Origin: Peptoniphilus catoniae
Lineage (GTDB): Bacteria; Bacillota; Clostridia; Tissierellales; Peptoniphilaceae
DNA: 64,000 bases
Assembly: GCF_901447155.2 (NCBI RefSeq)
Contig: NZ_LR588413.1
Span: 62,001 to 126,000, forward strand
Direction of reading: 5' to 3'
The position numbers were made by a program, and so were the translations under genes. The notes under the pieces were generated by a model. It did not search any database, was not told the origin of the DNA, and saw only the letters and a list, made by a program, of their open reading frames with translations. Shown here in pieces: positions 8,938 through 17,801 of the stretch (its first letter is position 1; each line of letters begins with the position of its first letter).

Positions 8938-10098
8938 TTGGAAAGAGTAGTAAGTTTAAGCCTTGGAGAAGTAATGCTTAAGGGCAATAATAGGAAAAGT
9001 TTTATAGACCAAATAATAAAACAAATAAAGAGATCCATATCAGACATTGAACATGGAAAGATTTATATAGATATGGGAAAAATCTATATAAGCGCTCCCA
9101 ACGATAGCATAGATAAAATTATAGAAAAAACCTTAGATATATTTGGAATAGTTTATGCAAGTCCTTGTATAAAGATAAATAAAAATATGGAAGAATTTGA
9201 AGAAGCTATTTTAAAATCATTAGAAGAAGGATTAGATAAAGAAAATAAAACCTTTAAAGCACATTGTAAAAGGTCTGACAAGAGCTTTCCTATTAAATCC
9301 ATGGATTTAAATAGAGAAATAGGAGCCATAGTTTTAAAAAACACTGATTTAACCGTGGATGTTCACAATCCGGATATTTATCTTTATTGCGACATAAAAA
9401 AAGATGTATACATATATACAAAAAAACATAAGGCAAGAGGAGGGCTTCCACTTGGTACAAACGGCAAGGGACTTCTCCTTTTGTCGGGGGGAATAGACTC
9501 TCCTGTAGCAGGATATATGATGGCTAAAAGAGGCATTAAGTTATCTGCCCTTCATTTTCATTCATATCCTTTTACATCAAAAAGAGCTGAGGAAAAAGTT
9601 CACAACCTGGCAAGGATTCTATCAAGGTATTCCGGAAGAATTAAAATATATTCAGTCAATCTTTTACCTATACAAAAGGAAATAAACAAAAATTGTCCTG
9701 AAAGGGAAATGACCATTATATCTAGAAGATTTATGATGAGAATCGCAAGAAAAATATCTATTGAGAATGGGTATAAATCGATTATAACAGGAGAAAATTT
9801 AGGTCAGGTAGCATCCCAAACAATAGATGGATTAAATGTTACAAACAGTATAGCAGATATGCTTGTTTTTAGACCATTAATAGGGATGGATAAAATAGAT
9901 ATTATTAATATTGCTAACAAAATAGGTACCTATGAAACTTCAATACAGCCTTTTGAAGATTGCTGTACGGTATTTCTTCCAAAGCATCCTGTTTTAAGAC
10001 CTAAGCCGGAAGATATAGAAGCTTCTGAATCTTTACTGGAAGTGGAAAATTTAGTTGAAAGCGCAATTAAAGAAATGAAAATCGTAGAAATTGATTAG
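8938..10098 (+). CDS. thiI: tRNA 4-thiouridine synthetase ThiI
   Basis: A 386-residue ThiI: NFLD/THUMP region in the first ~165 residues, then the adenylating PP-loop S183GGIDS188 (the ATP pyrophosphatase site) and CC at 342-343 in DCCTVFLPKHP. The C-terminal rhodanese domain of the E. coli enzyme is missing, as in other Bacillota, so sulfur must come directly from the upstream desulfurase. It makes s4U at tRNA position 8 and may also serve thiazole synthesis. The start is TTG at 8938, four bases after the desulfurase stop, with AAAGGTGAT as Shine-Dalgarno. Confidence 0.95.
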   Translation: MERVVSLSLGEVMLKGNNRKSFIDQIIKQIKRSISDIEHGKIYIDMGKIYISAPNDSIDKIIEKTLDIFGIVYASPCIKINKNMEEFEEAILKSLEEGLDKENKTFKAHCKRSDKSFPIKSMDLNREIGAIVLKNTDLTVDVHNPDIYLYCDIKKDVYIYTKKHKARGGLPLGTNGKGLLLLSGGIDSPVAGYMMAKRGIKLSALHFHSYPFTSKRAEEKVHNLARILSRYSGRIKIYSVNLLPIQKEINKNCPEREMTIISRRFMMRIARKISIENGYKSIITGENLGQVASQTIDGLNVTNSIADMLVFRPLIGMDKIDIINIANKIGTYETSIQPFEDCCTVFLPKHPVLRPKPEDIEASESLLEVENLVESAIKEMKIVEID

Positions 10099-10106
10099 GA
10101 GGAATT

Positions 10107-10661
10107 ATGAAGAAAATTATAGTAGCAGTAGTAGCTATATTATTGTTAATAGTAGCAAGTATTGTACCTAAATATAATAGACTTGTTGAACTTGATAATA
10201 ATGTAGATCAAGCTTATTCCCAAGTTCAAGTAGTAATAAAAAGACGTGCTGATTTAATACCTAACCTTGTTGAAACTGTAAAAGGTTATGCGAATTTTGA
10301 AGAAGAAACTTTAACTAAAATTACAGAAGCAAGATCTAAGGTTAATAGTGCAAGCGGCCCTGAAGAACTCGCAAAGGCTGATTCTCAATTAACTGAATCA
10401 ATTAGAAATTTTAATGTAGCAGTTGAGGCTTACCCTGAATTAAAGGCAAATCAAAACTTCTTGGATTTACAAGCACAGCTTGAAGGTACTGAAAATAGGA
10501 TTGCAACTGAAAGGCAAAGATACAACGAAGTTGTTGCAACTTACAATAAAGAAGTAAGGAGTTTTCCTATGAACTTGTTTGCAGGGATAACCGGTTTTGA
10601 GAAAAAAGAATTTTTTGAAGCACCTGATAATGAACAAGAAGCTCCTAATGTTAAGTTTTAA
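10107..10661 (+). CDS. lemA: LemA family protein
   Basis: A 184-residue LemA protein: N-terminal membrane helix (about 4-21), then YNRLVELDNNVDQAYSQVQV, RRADLIPNLVETVKGY and the long helical bundle of the family, ending FPMNLFAGITGFEKKEFFEA. Its role is not defined; LemA proteins are exposed or membrane-tethered helical proteins often paired with TPM-domain proteins, as here. AGGAGG gives a strong ribosome site, and the gene follows thiI by 8 bases, so it may be expressed with it. Confidence 0.92.
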   Translation: MKKIIVAVVAILLLIVASIVPKYNRLVELDNNVDQAYSQVQVVIKRRADLIPNLVETVKGYANFEEETLTKITEARSKVNSASGPEELAKADSQLTESIRNFNVAVEAYPELKANQNFLDLQAQLEGTENRIATERQRYNEVVATYNKEVRSFPMNLFAGITGFEKKEFFEAPDNEQEAPNVKF

Positions 10662-10680
10662 AAAAGTTACAGGTGATAAA

Positions 10681-11490
10681 ATGAGAAGGAAAAAAGTATT
10701 TTCTCTAATAATCGCCATGTTATTTTTCTTTACATCTTCGATTTTTGCAAAATCTTTAGAGGAACTGATACCAGACCCTGCTGAGGCAAGCAAGAACGTA
10801 TATGACGAACTTGGTATTTTGAATAGCGATACAATTGAATATATGAACAATACAAATTCCGACTTGCAAAGTAAAACTGGAGGGCAAATAGTTGTTGTAG
10901 TGGTAAAATCCCTAGATGGATATAGCATAGAAGAGTATTCGACAAAGCTTTTTGAAAAATGGAAAATAGGAGATTCCAAAGAATTAAACGGGAGCCTTTT
11001 GCTTTTTGCTATAGATGATCATAAAATGCGAATTGAAAATGGTTATGGGACAGAGGGTTTTATTCCTGATGCATATAGTTCAAGAATAATAAGAAATATT
11101 GCAGAGGTATTTACATCAGATCCTGATAAGGGAAAGTTCAATGAAGGCATCCTTGAAGGTTATAACGAAGTCTTGCAGTATTATGCAGATGAATATAATG
11201 TTGAAATAGAAAATAAAAAAGATTCTGAATTTGATTATGCTGATTCAGAAGATGAAATTTATGTTTCCGATATTATGAGGATAATTTTTATAATGATAAT
11301 TATTATAATTATTTTCAGCGGTCCCAGAAGAGGTAGTAGGTATAGGAGAAGGCGATTTCCATTTTATGGCGGTGGCTTTTTTGGAGGAGGGTCCTCAGGC
11401 GGAGGTTTTAGCGGTGGAGGATTCTCAAGTGGTGGTTTTTCCGGCGGCGGAGGAAGATCCGGCGGTGGAGGAGCAAGCGGAGGTTGGTAA
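10681..11490 (+). CDS. TPM-domain (YgcG-like) exported protein with Gly-rich tail
   Basis: A 270-residue protein with a signal peptide (about 1-24, ending SSIFA), a TPM domain (YDELGILNSDTIEYMNNT, VVVVKSLDGYSIEEYSTKLF, and NGYGTEGFIPDAYSSRII), then a membrane helix rich in isoleucine and a basic, glycine-rich tail with repeated GGG-S/F units. The in-frame ATG at 10681 has AGGTGAT at ideal spacing; the upstream in-frame start at 10597 lies inside lemA and would remove the N-terminal signal. TPM proteins have been tied to photosystem repair in plastids and to phosphatase-like activity; the bacterial role is unknown. It is paired with LemA. Confidence 0.88.
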   Translation: MRRKKVFSLIIAMLFFFTSSIFAKSLEELIPDPAEASKNVYDELGILNSDTIEYMNNTNSDLQSKTGGQIVVVVVKSLDGYSIEEYSTKLFEKWKIGDSKELNGSLLLFAIDDHKMRIENGYGTEGFIPDAYSSRIIRNIAEVFTSDPDKGKFNEGILEGYNEVLQYYADEYNVEIENKKDSEFDYADSEDEIYVSDIMRIIFIMIIIIIIFSGPRRGSRYRRRRFPFYGGGFFGGGSSGGGFSGGGFSSGGFSGGGGRSGGGGASGGW

Positions 11491-11495
11491 AATAA

Positions 11496-11524
11496 GGGGC
11501 AATGTTTATACATTGTCTCTTTTC
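11496..11524 (+). terminator. Terminator after the LemA-TPM unit
   Basis: GGGGCAATG (11496-11504) pairs with CATTGTCTC (11511-11519) through nine pairs, two of them G-U, around TTTATA, followed by T-rich sequence. Confidence 0.7.
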
Positions 11525-11536
11525 TAAGGAGAAAAA

Positions 11537-12415
11537 ATGAAATTATTTAATTATAAGAAAGACGGACAGATAAGGTTAGGATTGAAAATTAATGGTATTT
11601 CAATAGATCTTGTTAAGGAAGCAAAAAATTTAGACTTTGATATAGAAGAGGACATGATTTCATTTATAAAAGGCTACAACAAAAAAGACTGGAATGAGCT
11701 TTTAAAAAGAATTGAACTAAATAAAAAATCACTAAATTTTTTAAATGAGGAAAAGATAGAATTTGCACCTGTGGTTTTAAATCCTGAGAAAATAATATGT
11801 GTGGGTTTAAATTATAAGGAACATATTGAAGAATCAGAATCCTTTAATCTTCCTAAGGAGCCAGTTCTTTTCAGCAAATTTAATAATTCTCTTTGCGCTT
11901 GTAATGAAGATATTCCTTTGCCTAGATATGGTAAAGAGTTAGACTATGAAGCGGAGCTTGTTATAGTTATAGGGAAAGATGGCAAAAATATAGACGAATA
12001 TTCTGCTTATAAACATATTTTTGGATATACTGTTGGAAATGATTTATCAATTAGAGATCTTCAGTTTTTATCAAATCAGTGGCTTATAGGAAAAACGGCA
12101 GATAAATTTGCTCCAATAGGACCGTATATTGTAGAAAAAGATTATATAAATCCTAATAACCTTAATATTTCAACTAAAGTTAATGGAGAGTTTAAACAAA
12201 ATTCAAACACTAAATATATGATTTTTAAACCTGAGGAAATAGTAAGTTATGTGTCAAGAAATATAAGCTTGAAAGCGGGAGATTTAATTTTCACAGGCAC
12301 TCCAAAGGGGTGCGTTCTTGGATATCCTAAGGACGAAAGAAACTGGCTTAAAAAAGGTGATGTCGTAGAAATTGAAATTGAAAATATAGGAAGGCTAATA
12401 AACAAGTTAGTTTAG
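11537..12415 (+). CDS. Fumarylacetoacetate hydrolase family protein
   Basis: A 292-residue FAH-family enzyme with a short N-terminal domain and the C-terminal FAH fold: ICVGLNYKEHIEES, the metal-binding ELDYEAELVIVIGK glutamates, GNDLSIRDLQF, GKTADKFAPIGP and FTGTPKGC. Members hydrolyse or decarboxylate 2-oxo-acid derivatives (for example acylpyruvate hydrolase or oxaloacetate decarboxylase). No pathway neighbour reveals the substrate. It is preceded by a terminator and followed by one, so it is probably a single-gene unit, although transcription could read through from upstream. AAGGAG is the Shine-Dalgarno. Confidence 0.9.
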   Translation: MKLFNYKKDGQIRLGLKINGISIDLVKEAKNLDFDIEEDMISFIKGYNKKDWNELLKRIELNKKSLNFLNEEKIEFAPVVLNPEKIICVGLNYKEHIEESESFNLPKEPVLFSKFNNSLCACNEDIPLPRYGKELDYEAELVIVIGKDGKNIDEYSAYKHIFGYTVGNDLSIRDLQFLSNQWLIGKTADKFAPIGPYIVEKDYINPNNLNISTKVNGEFKQNSNTKYMIFKPEEIVSYVSRNISLKAGDLIFTGTPKGCVLGYPKDERNWLKKGDVVEIEIENIGRLINKLV

Positions 12416-12420
12416 AATTA

Positions 12421-12456
12421 AGGATCATGAATAAATTTTCATGGTCCTATTTTTAT
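12421..12456 (+). terminator. Terminator after the FAH-family gene
   Basis: AGGATCATGA (12421-12430) pairs with TCATGGTCCT (12439-12448) with one G-U pair, followed by ATTTTTA. Confidence 0.85.
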
Positions 12457-12509
12457 AAATAATTTTGGTAATAGTATATTAAGTTTTTTATTTTATTTTT
12501 TAAATAATA

Positions 12510-12538
12510 TTGACTTTAAAAATTAAAAGGTTTATAAT
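12510..12538 (+). promoter_or_regulatory. Promoter of the XRE-potABCD operon
   Basis: TTGACT (12510-12515) and a perfect TATAAT (12533-12538) are 17 bp apart. The expected start near 12545 leaves a ~49-base leader that contains the palindrome at 12553-12572. Confidence 0.8.
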
Positions 12539-12552
12539 TCATTAGTATTTAA

Positions 12553-12572
12553 TAAACTAAATAATTTGTTTA
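12553..12572 (+). promoter_or_regulatory. Candidate operator for the XRE-cupin regulator
   Basis: TAAAC-N10-GTTTA is a 20-bp imperfect palindrome located roughly +8 to +27 from the predicted start. Its position in the leader of an operon headed by an HTH regulator suggests autoregulation. This is an inference; no second copy was found in the window to test it. Confidence 0.4.
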
Positions 12573-12593
12573 ATATTTTATAAGGTGATTTTA

Positions 12594-13127
12594 TTGGATA
12601 TAGGTAAAAAATTAAAAAATCTAAGAGTTAAAAATTATTTAACTCAGGAAGAATTGGCAGATAGATCTGAACTTACCAAAGGTTTTATATCTCAAGTTGA
12701 AAGGAATTTAACATCTCCATCAGTCGCAACTCTCATAGATATTTTAGAAGCTCTTGGTACAAGTCCTGATGATTTTTTCAAAGAAAGTGAAGAAAAAATT
12801 ATTTTTAAAGATGATGATTATTTTAAATCGGAAAAAAGTAAAGGATATAAGGTAAGTTGGATAGTGCCAAATGCTCAAAAAAATCAAATGGAACCAACTA
12901 TTTTAGAACTTGAATCAGGGGTTTCTACAAGAGAGATTCAGCCTTTTCCTGGTGAGATCTTAGGATATGTCTTAGACGGAAAAATAGAGTTAACTTATGG
13001 AGACGATATTTTTGAAGTAAATAAAAATGAAACTTTTTATTTTGCAGCTGATAAAGCAAGTAAGATAAAAAATTTAAGAAAAAAGTCGGCTAGGGTTATG
13101 TTAATCAGTTCGCCACCAAATTTTTAG
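12594..13127 (+). CDS. XRE-family regulator with C-terminal cupin (PuuR-like)
   Basis: A 177-residue regulator: XRE helix-turn-helix at about 4-58 ([21 protein letters not shown]) followed by a cupin sensor domain ([33 protein letters not shown]). This two-domain layout is that of PuuR-like polyamine-responsive regulators, and it heads the potABCD operon, so it probably senses polyamines or related metabolites and controls uptake. I chose TTG 12594 because AAGGTGA (12582-12588) then has 5-base spacing; an in-frame GTG at 12585 would overlap that site. Confidence 0.88.
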   Translation: MDIGKKLKNLRVKNYLTQEELADRSELTKGFISQVERNLTSPSVATLIDILEALGTSPDDFFKESEEKIIFKDDDYFKSEKSKGYKVSWIVPNAQKNQMEPTILELESGVSTREIQPFPGEILGYVLDGKIELTYGDDIFEVNKNETFYFAADKASKIKNLRKKSARVMLISSPPNF

Positions 13128-13143
13128 GAGATTGGAGGAGTAC

Positions 13144-14178
13144 ATGGAAAATAATATTTTAATTAGTTTAGAAAATATTACCAAATCCTATGGGAACAAT
13201 ACAGTTTTAAAAAATTTTGATTTAGAAATTAAAAAAAATGAATTTTTAACCTTATTAGGTCCCAGCGGTTGCGGTAAAACTACTATACTTAGGATTATAG
13301 GAGGATTTGAATCTCCTGATGAAGGAAATGTTATTTTTGATGGGGAAGATATAACTAATTTGCCTTCATATGACAGAAAAATAAATACAGTTTTTCAAAA
13401 GTATGCACTTTTTCCTCACTTAAATGTTTTTGACAACATTGCTTTCGGTCTTAAAATAAAGAAAATGCCTAAAGACGAAATAGAATCAAGAGTTAACGAT
13501 GTTTTAAAAATAGTTAATTTAGTTAATTTTAATAAAAGGGACATAGATTCTTTAAGTGGTGGCCAACAGCAAAGAGTTGCCATTGCAAGGGCCTTGGTTA
13601 ATGAACCGGAAGTTGTTTTGCTTGATGAACCATTGGGAGCACTTGATTTAAAACTTAGGCAAGGAATGCAAATAGAGTTAAAAAGGCTACAAGAAAAAGT
13701 TAGGAGTACATTTATCTATGTTACTCACGATCAGGAAGAAGCCCTTACTATGTCTGATACTATAGTAGTTATGAACAATGGAGTTATTCAACAAATGGGA
13801 AATCCTATAGATATATATAATGAACCTAAAAATGCTTTTGTAGCTGATTTTATAGGGGAAAGTAATATTATTCCCGGAACAATGTTTGATGATTATAAGG
13901 TTAGTTTTTTAAATCATACATTTGAATGTGTAGATAAAGGATTTGAAAAAAACGAGTCTGTTGAAATAGTAATAAGACCTGAAGATGTAAAACTTGTTAA
14001 AAATGATGGTTACTTAAAAGGAAAAGTTGTATCAAATATTTTTAAAGGCGTTCATTATGAAATGGAAATAGATATAAACGGTTATATTATGCTAATTCAG
14101 TCTACAGTATCAAGTGAAGTAGGAGAAGATGTAAACATAGTTATAGAACCTGACCTTATACATGTAATGAGAAAGTAG
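13144..14178 (+). CDS. potA: Spermidine/putrescine ABC transporter, ATP-binding protein
   Basis: A 344-residue ATPase: Walker A G39PSGCGKT46, Q-loop Q85, signature LSGGQ at 137-141, Walker B ending D161E162, H195 in the switch, then a C-terminal TOBE region ([13 protein letters not shown]). It powers polyamine import with PotB, PotC and PotD encoded directly downstream in canonical order. ATG 13144 follows GGAGGAG with 5-base spacing; an in-frame TTG at 13132 overlaps the Shine-Dalgarno region and is unlikely. The upstream XRE-cupin gene ends 16 bases before. Confidence 0.95.
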   Translation: MENNILISLENITKSYGNNTVLKNFDLEIKKNEFLTLLGPSGCGKTTILRIIGGFESPDEGNVIFDGEDITNLPSYDRKINTVFQKYALFPHLNVFDNIAFGLKIKKMPKDEIESRVNDVLKIVNLVNFNKRDIDSLSGGQQQRVAIARALVNEPEVVLLDEPLGALDLKLRQGMQIELKRLQEKVRSTFIYVTHDQEEALTMSDTIVVMNNGVIQQMGNPIDIYNEPKNAFVADFIGESNIIPGTMFDDYKVSFLNHTFECVDKGFEKNESVEIVIRPEDVKLVKNDGYLKGKVVSNIFKGVHYEMEIDINGYIMLIQSTVSSEVGEDVNIVIEPDLIHVMRK

Positions 14179-14185
14179 GTACACT

Positions 14186-15025
14186 ATGAAAAAATATTCT
14201 TACTTTTATATTTTATGGGCAATAGTTTTTATTCTTTTACCTTTAGTGCTTATTTTTGTTTATTCTTTCAATGGAGAGATAGGTGTAGGATTTGAAGAGT
14301 ATTCCTTTTCCCTAGATAACTATAAAAATTTTTTTGATTCCCTTTATATAAAAATACTGTTAGTATCTATAGGTCTAGCAATGATATCTACACTTTTATG
14401 TTTATTAATAGGCTATCCCTTGGCATATATTATTTCTAGAATGTCTGAAAGATTAAGAAATAATCTTATACTTCTATTTGTTATACCAATGTGGATGAAT
14501 TTTTTATTAAGAACCTACGCTTGGTTAACTCTTTTAGGTAATAATGGACTTTTAAATAAATTTTTCGGGCTTATAGGACTTGGCCCTTTTGACCTTATGT
14601 ATAATATGAAAGCTGTTTTGCTAGGTATGGTTTATAATTTTTTGCCATTTATGGTTTTGCCAATTTACTCCGTTCTTTTAAAAATAGATAAGGACCTAAT
14701 TGATGCTGCAAAAGATTTAGGAGCTGATAACAAAAAAGTTTTTTTAAAAGTAATTCTCCCATTATCACTGCCCGGAGTATACACAGGAATAACTATGGTA
14801 TTTATTCCTGCTATATCAACCTTTGTTATTCCAAACCTACTTGGAGGAAACAAATTTTATCTAATCGGAAACTTAATTGAAAGACAGTTTACCTTTACAG
14901 GGGATTGGGGATTCGGATCAGCAATAAGTATAATACTTATTATAATTATGTTTTTGTCACTTTTCGTAACCGGAACTATATCAAAGGGAAAGAGTGAAAA
15001 TCAAGAAGGGGGTGGCTTATGGTGA
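14186..15025 (+). CDS. potB: Spermidine/putrescine ABC transporter permease PotB
   Basis: A 279-residue inner permease subunit with about six membrane helices and the cytoplasmic EAA loop (DKDLIDAAKDLGADNKKVFLKVILP) that contacts PotA. Motifs MWMNFLLRTYAWLTLL and IPAISTFVIPNLLGG are typical of PotB. It overlaps potC by 7 bases, consistent with translational coupling. Confidence 0.93.
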   Translation: MKKYSYFYILWAIVFILLPLVLIFVYSFNGEIGVGFEEYSFSLDNYKNFFDSLYIKILLVSIGLAMISTLLCLLIGYPLAYIISRMSERLRNNLILLFVIPMWMNFLLRTYAWLTLLGNNGLLNKFFGLIGLGPFDLMYNMKAVLLGMVYNFLPFMVLPIYSVLLKIDKDLIDAAKDLGADNKKVFLKVILPLSLPGVYTGITMVFIPAISTFVIPNLLGGNKFYLIGNLIERQFTFTGDWGFGSAISIILIIIMFLSLFVTGTISKGKSENQEGGGLW

Positions 15026-15840
15026 GAAAATATCTTGAGAAGATATATCTGTTATTAATTTTTGTTTTCTTGTATGCTCCCATAGTCGTTCTTATGGTAT
15101 TTTCCTTTAATAATTCCAAGCTAAAGGGCAGGTGGATGGGGTTTACTTTCAAATGGTACAAAGCTCTTTTTGAAGATACCACAATATTGCAGTCTCTTTA
15201 TAATACTCTAATAATCGCATTAATTGCGACGGTTGTTGCAACTATTATAGGAACAATTACAGCTATAGGTTTATATGAATTAAGAAACGGATTTTTAAAA
15301 AAATTTATATTAAACATTAATTACTTGCCTATTTTAAATCCTGATATTATAACAGCTGTTTCATTAATGGGACTTTATGCACTATTTAAACCATTAGGAT
15401 TAAATTTCGGTTTTGTTACCATGACGATATCCCATATTGTATTTTGTACCCCTTATGTAATATTGGCAGTTTTACCGAAACTTTATCAAATGGACAGGAA
15501 TACACTTGAAGCAGCGATGGATCTTGGAGCAAAGCCTTTATATGCAGTAAGAAATGTTGTAATACCTCAGATAATTCCTGGTATTGTAACAGGAGCATTA
15601 ATGTCATTTACCTTATCAATAGATGATTTTGTAATTAGTTATTTTACAACAGGTCATGGAGTTTCAAATCTGTCAATAACTATTTACTCTATGGCAAGAA
15701 AAGGTATAAATCCTTCTATTAATGCAATTTCTACAATAATGTTTTTAACATTATTAGTTTTGCTTCTTATAATTAATAAAAATACTATAAAAGTAGATCT
15801 AACTACGGAGGAAGGGGAAAATATTGAAGAAAAAATTTAA
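15019..15840 (+). CDS. potC: Spermidine/putrescine ABC transporter permease PotC
   Basis: A 273-residue permease with about six helices and an EAA loop (DRNTLEAAMDLGAKPLYAVRNVVIPQI). LYAPIVVLMVFSFNNSK at the N-terminus and SFTLSIDDFVISYFTTG are PotC hallmarks. It overlaps potB upstream and potD downstream (17 bases), so the four transporter genes are tightly coupled. Confidence 0.94.
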   Translation: MVRKYLEKIYLLLIFVFLYAPIVVLMVFSFNNSKLKGRWMGFTFKWYKALFEDTTILQSLYNTLIIALIATVVATIIGTITAIGLYELRNGFLKKFILNINYLPILNPDIITAVSLMGLYALFKPLGLNFGFVTMTISHIVFCTPYVILAVLPKLYQMDRNTLEAAMDLGAKPLYAVRNVVIPQIIPGIVTGALMSFTLSIDDFVISYFTTGHGVSNLSITIYSMARKGINPSINAISTIMFLTLLVLLLIINKNTIKVDLTTEEGENIEEKI

Positions 15841-16885
15841 TTTTGTTTTAATTTTACTTATCTTACTTATTTCCTTGGCAGCTTGTTCAAAAGGAGATTC
15901 ATCAAAAGAAACAATTAATGTGTATAATGCAGGAGAATATATTGACATGTCCGTTATTAAAGACTTCGAGAAGGAATTTAATGCAAAGGTTGTTTATGAT
16001 ACCTTTGCCTCAAATGAGGACATGTATCTTAAGGTTACTCAGGGAAATGATACCTATGATGTTTTAGTACCGTCAGATTATATGATAGAAAGACTTATTA
16101 AAGAAGATTTTCTTCAAAAATTAAATTTTGAAAATATACCTAATTTTGAAAAGGTTGAAGATGCACTGAAGAACCCTGAATTTGATCCATCTAATGAATA
16201 TTCTGTACCCTATTTTTCAGGTACTTTAGGCATTATATATAATAAATCTATTATAGATGATAAAATTGATTCTTGGACAGATTTATGGCAAGAAAAGTAT
16301 AAAGATCAGATAATTATGTATAACTCTCAAAGAGATTCAATAGCTTTGACTCTTAAAATGTTGGGTTATTCAATGAACTCAACTAATCCGAAAGAGCTTG
16401 AAGAGGCAAAACAGGCCCTAATAAAACAAAAGCATTTAGTCTATGCCTATCTAACAGATGATGGCAAAGACACAATAGTCCAGGGTGATGCAGCAATAGG
16501 AGTTCAATATTCCGGAGATGCGGCTCTAATGATTAATGATAATCCAGACCTAGAATATGTTATCCCAAAAGAGGGATCAAATGTTTGGATAGACTCCTTT
16601 GTAATACCTAAAAATGCAGAAAATAAAGAACTTGCTGAAAAATTTATAAATTTCATGTGCAGACCTGAAATAGCAAAAAGGAATGCGGAATATTTAGTAG
16701 GTTATACTTCACCTATAAAAGATGTTAAAAATCTTTTGCCTGAAGAAATGAAAAATTCTGAAGTTGCATACCCGGATTACTCTAAATTACCGGAACTTGA
16801 AACCTATAAAAATTTAGACAAGGAAGTTTTAGCCCTGTATGATAAGGTTTGGACTGAAGTATCCGCAAGCTCAAAAGAAAAATAA
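15824..16885 (+). CDS. potD: Spermidine/putrescine-binding lipoprotein
   Basis: A 353-residue substrate-binding lipoprotein. The signal peptide ends in the lipobox LAAC with the lipidated cysteine at about residue 21, followed by INVYNAGEYIDMSVIKDFEKEF, the PotD-type start of the mature fold, and ligand-pocket segments such as VPYFSGTLGIIYN and NVWIDSFVIPKNAENK. It captures polyamines outside the membrane for PotABC. The start is TTG 15824, with GGAGGAAGGGG inside the end of potC. No clear terminator follows; the decayed region at 16.9-18.0 kb begins directly after. Confidence 0.94.
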   Translation: MKKKFNFVLILLILLISLAACSKGDSSKETINVYNAGEYIDMSVIKDFEKEFNAKVVYDTFASNEDMYLKVTQGNDTYDVLVPSDYMIERLIKEDFLQKLNFENIPNFEKVEDALKNPEFDPSNEYSVPYFSGTLGIIYNKSIIDDKIDSWTDLWQEKYKDQIIMYNSQRDSIALTLKMLGYSMNSTNPKELEEAKQALIKQKHLVYAYLTDDGKDTIVQGDAAIGVQYSGDAALMINDNPDLEYVIPKEGSNVWIDSFVIPKNAENKELAEKFINFMCRPEIAKRNAEYLVGYTSPIKDVKNLLPEEMKNSEVAYPDYSKLPELETYKNLDKEVLALYDKVWTEVSASSKEK

Positions 16886-17133
16886 AGTCCTATATTTTTA
16901 ATTTAAGTTTTCTTATTTATATAAACTATTTTATAATATGTTTAAACTTAATATTGTCATTGCCTTGATAAATTTAAGAAATATAATTTTGGAATAAAAT
17001 ATAAAAACTAATCCTGAAGCTATTTTAGAGAAATTATTCTAAAGTACTAGATTACAATAAAAAATAATTTAATAGATATAGAGTTTTTCTTGTAAGTAAA
17101 ATACTTGGTAGTTTTAGAACCTTACAAAAATAA

Positions 17134-17351
17134 AAATATAATGATGTGATAGATTGGAAATCCTTAATTACAGAATATAAGTACGATACCTTAAAAACTG
17201 CTATTAAGATGAAATACAATACAATAATCAATGATGCTATACAGGGAAAGCACATACTGGTCATAATAATTATAAAACTGGTAAAGGCTATCTAAAGAAA
17301 GGAATAGATCCGCAAGGGTTTGTTTATAAATATGCTGGGACAGGGAAATAA
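17134..17351 (+). pseudogene. Frameshifted polymorphic toxin type 50-like C-terminal domain
   Basis: Frame 1 reads DWKSLITEYKYDTLK...INDAIQGKHI up to about 17256. The matching continuation is in another frame: GHNNYKTGKGYLKKGIDPQG, then FVYKYAGTGK, ending at TAA 17349-17351. Restoring one C near 17257 gives QGKHIPGHNNY, which I recognise as the motif of the toxin-50-like domain found at the C-termini of polymorphic toxins and some phage head proteins, followed by DPQ..V.KYAGTG. The N-terminal carrier part and the sequence usually following KYAGTG are absent. The family identification is from memory of its motif, not from a search. Confidence 0.6.
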
Positions 17352-17357
17352 AAATAA

Positions 17358-17643
17358 GTCCTAGAAGTTTTAAGTAAAGGCCTTAATAAAAGACAGTATA
17401 GCGATGATAGACAGGTTAAGTTTTATAATAATATACCAATTGTATATTTAGATAATGAGACAGAGTTCATAATATTATAGATAGAGGGAAAATGGAAAAA
17501 TATCTGATTTAGGCTATGATATGCAAGATGTGATTGCAGAGATGGATTATATGGATGATTTCACAGAATGTAGAGAAAAGATCATAGAAATATTCAACAA
17601 AATGAAAAAAGAATATAATTATAACAAGCACACTAGCAAATAA
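17358..17643 (+). pseudogene. Fragments of a small protein after the toxin remnant
   Basis: Two open fragments in different frames, 17358-17480 (VLEVLSKGLNKRQYSDD...YNNIPIVYLDNETEF) and 17485-17643 (NGKISDLGYDMQDVIAEMDY...IIEIFNKMKKEYN), look like parts of one gene split by frameshift and ending at TAA 17641-17643, just where a terminator sits. No family is recognised. A position right after a toxin domain would suit an immunity gene, but that is inference from context only. Confidence 0.45.
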
Positions 17644-17661
17644 TGTTAGATGTGCTTTTTT
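17627..17661 (+). terminator. Terminator relic at the end of the decayed cassette
   Basis: AGCACACTAGC (17627-17637) pairs with GTTAGATGTGCT (17645-17656), with a one-base bulge and a G-T opposition, followed by six T residues. It overlaps the last codons of the fragment ending at 17643, which indicates that a real transcribed gene once ended here. Confidence 0.7.
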
Positions 17662-17666
17662 ATTGA

Positions 17667-17801
17667 AGAAAATATAGAAAGGCTTTAATTAAAAGTTTAA
17701 GTGTAGATAAGGGAAAACTCTATATAGTTAGATATTGGCATATAGACTTTGAATTTATAAACAATTTGAGATTAATATCTATGGAGGAAAAGAATATATA
17801 A
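17667..17801 (+). pseudogene. Short orphan coding fragment
   Basis: An open stretch without a start codon reads RKALIKSLSVDKGKLYIVRY, then WHIDFEFINNLRLISMEEKN and a stop. It is not recognised. It lies beyond the terminator relic, so it is probably a separate remnant. Support is weak because it is only 44 residues long. Confidence 0.3.

Noticed and set aside
10467-10979. 170-codon minus frame across lemA and the TPM gene
   Set aside because: It overlaps two recognised genes in the opposite strand and reads as cysteine/phenylalanine-rich nonsense.
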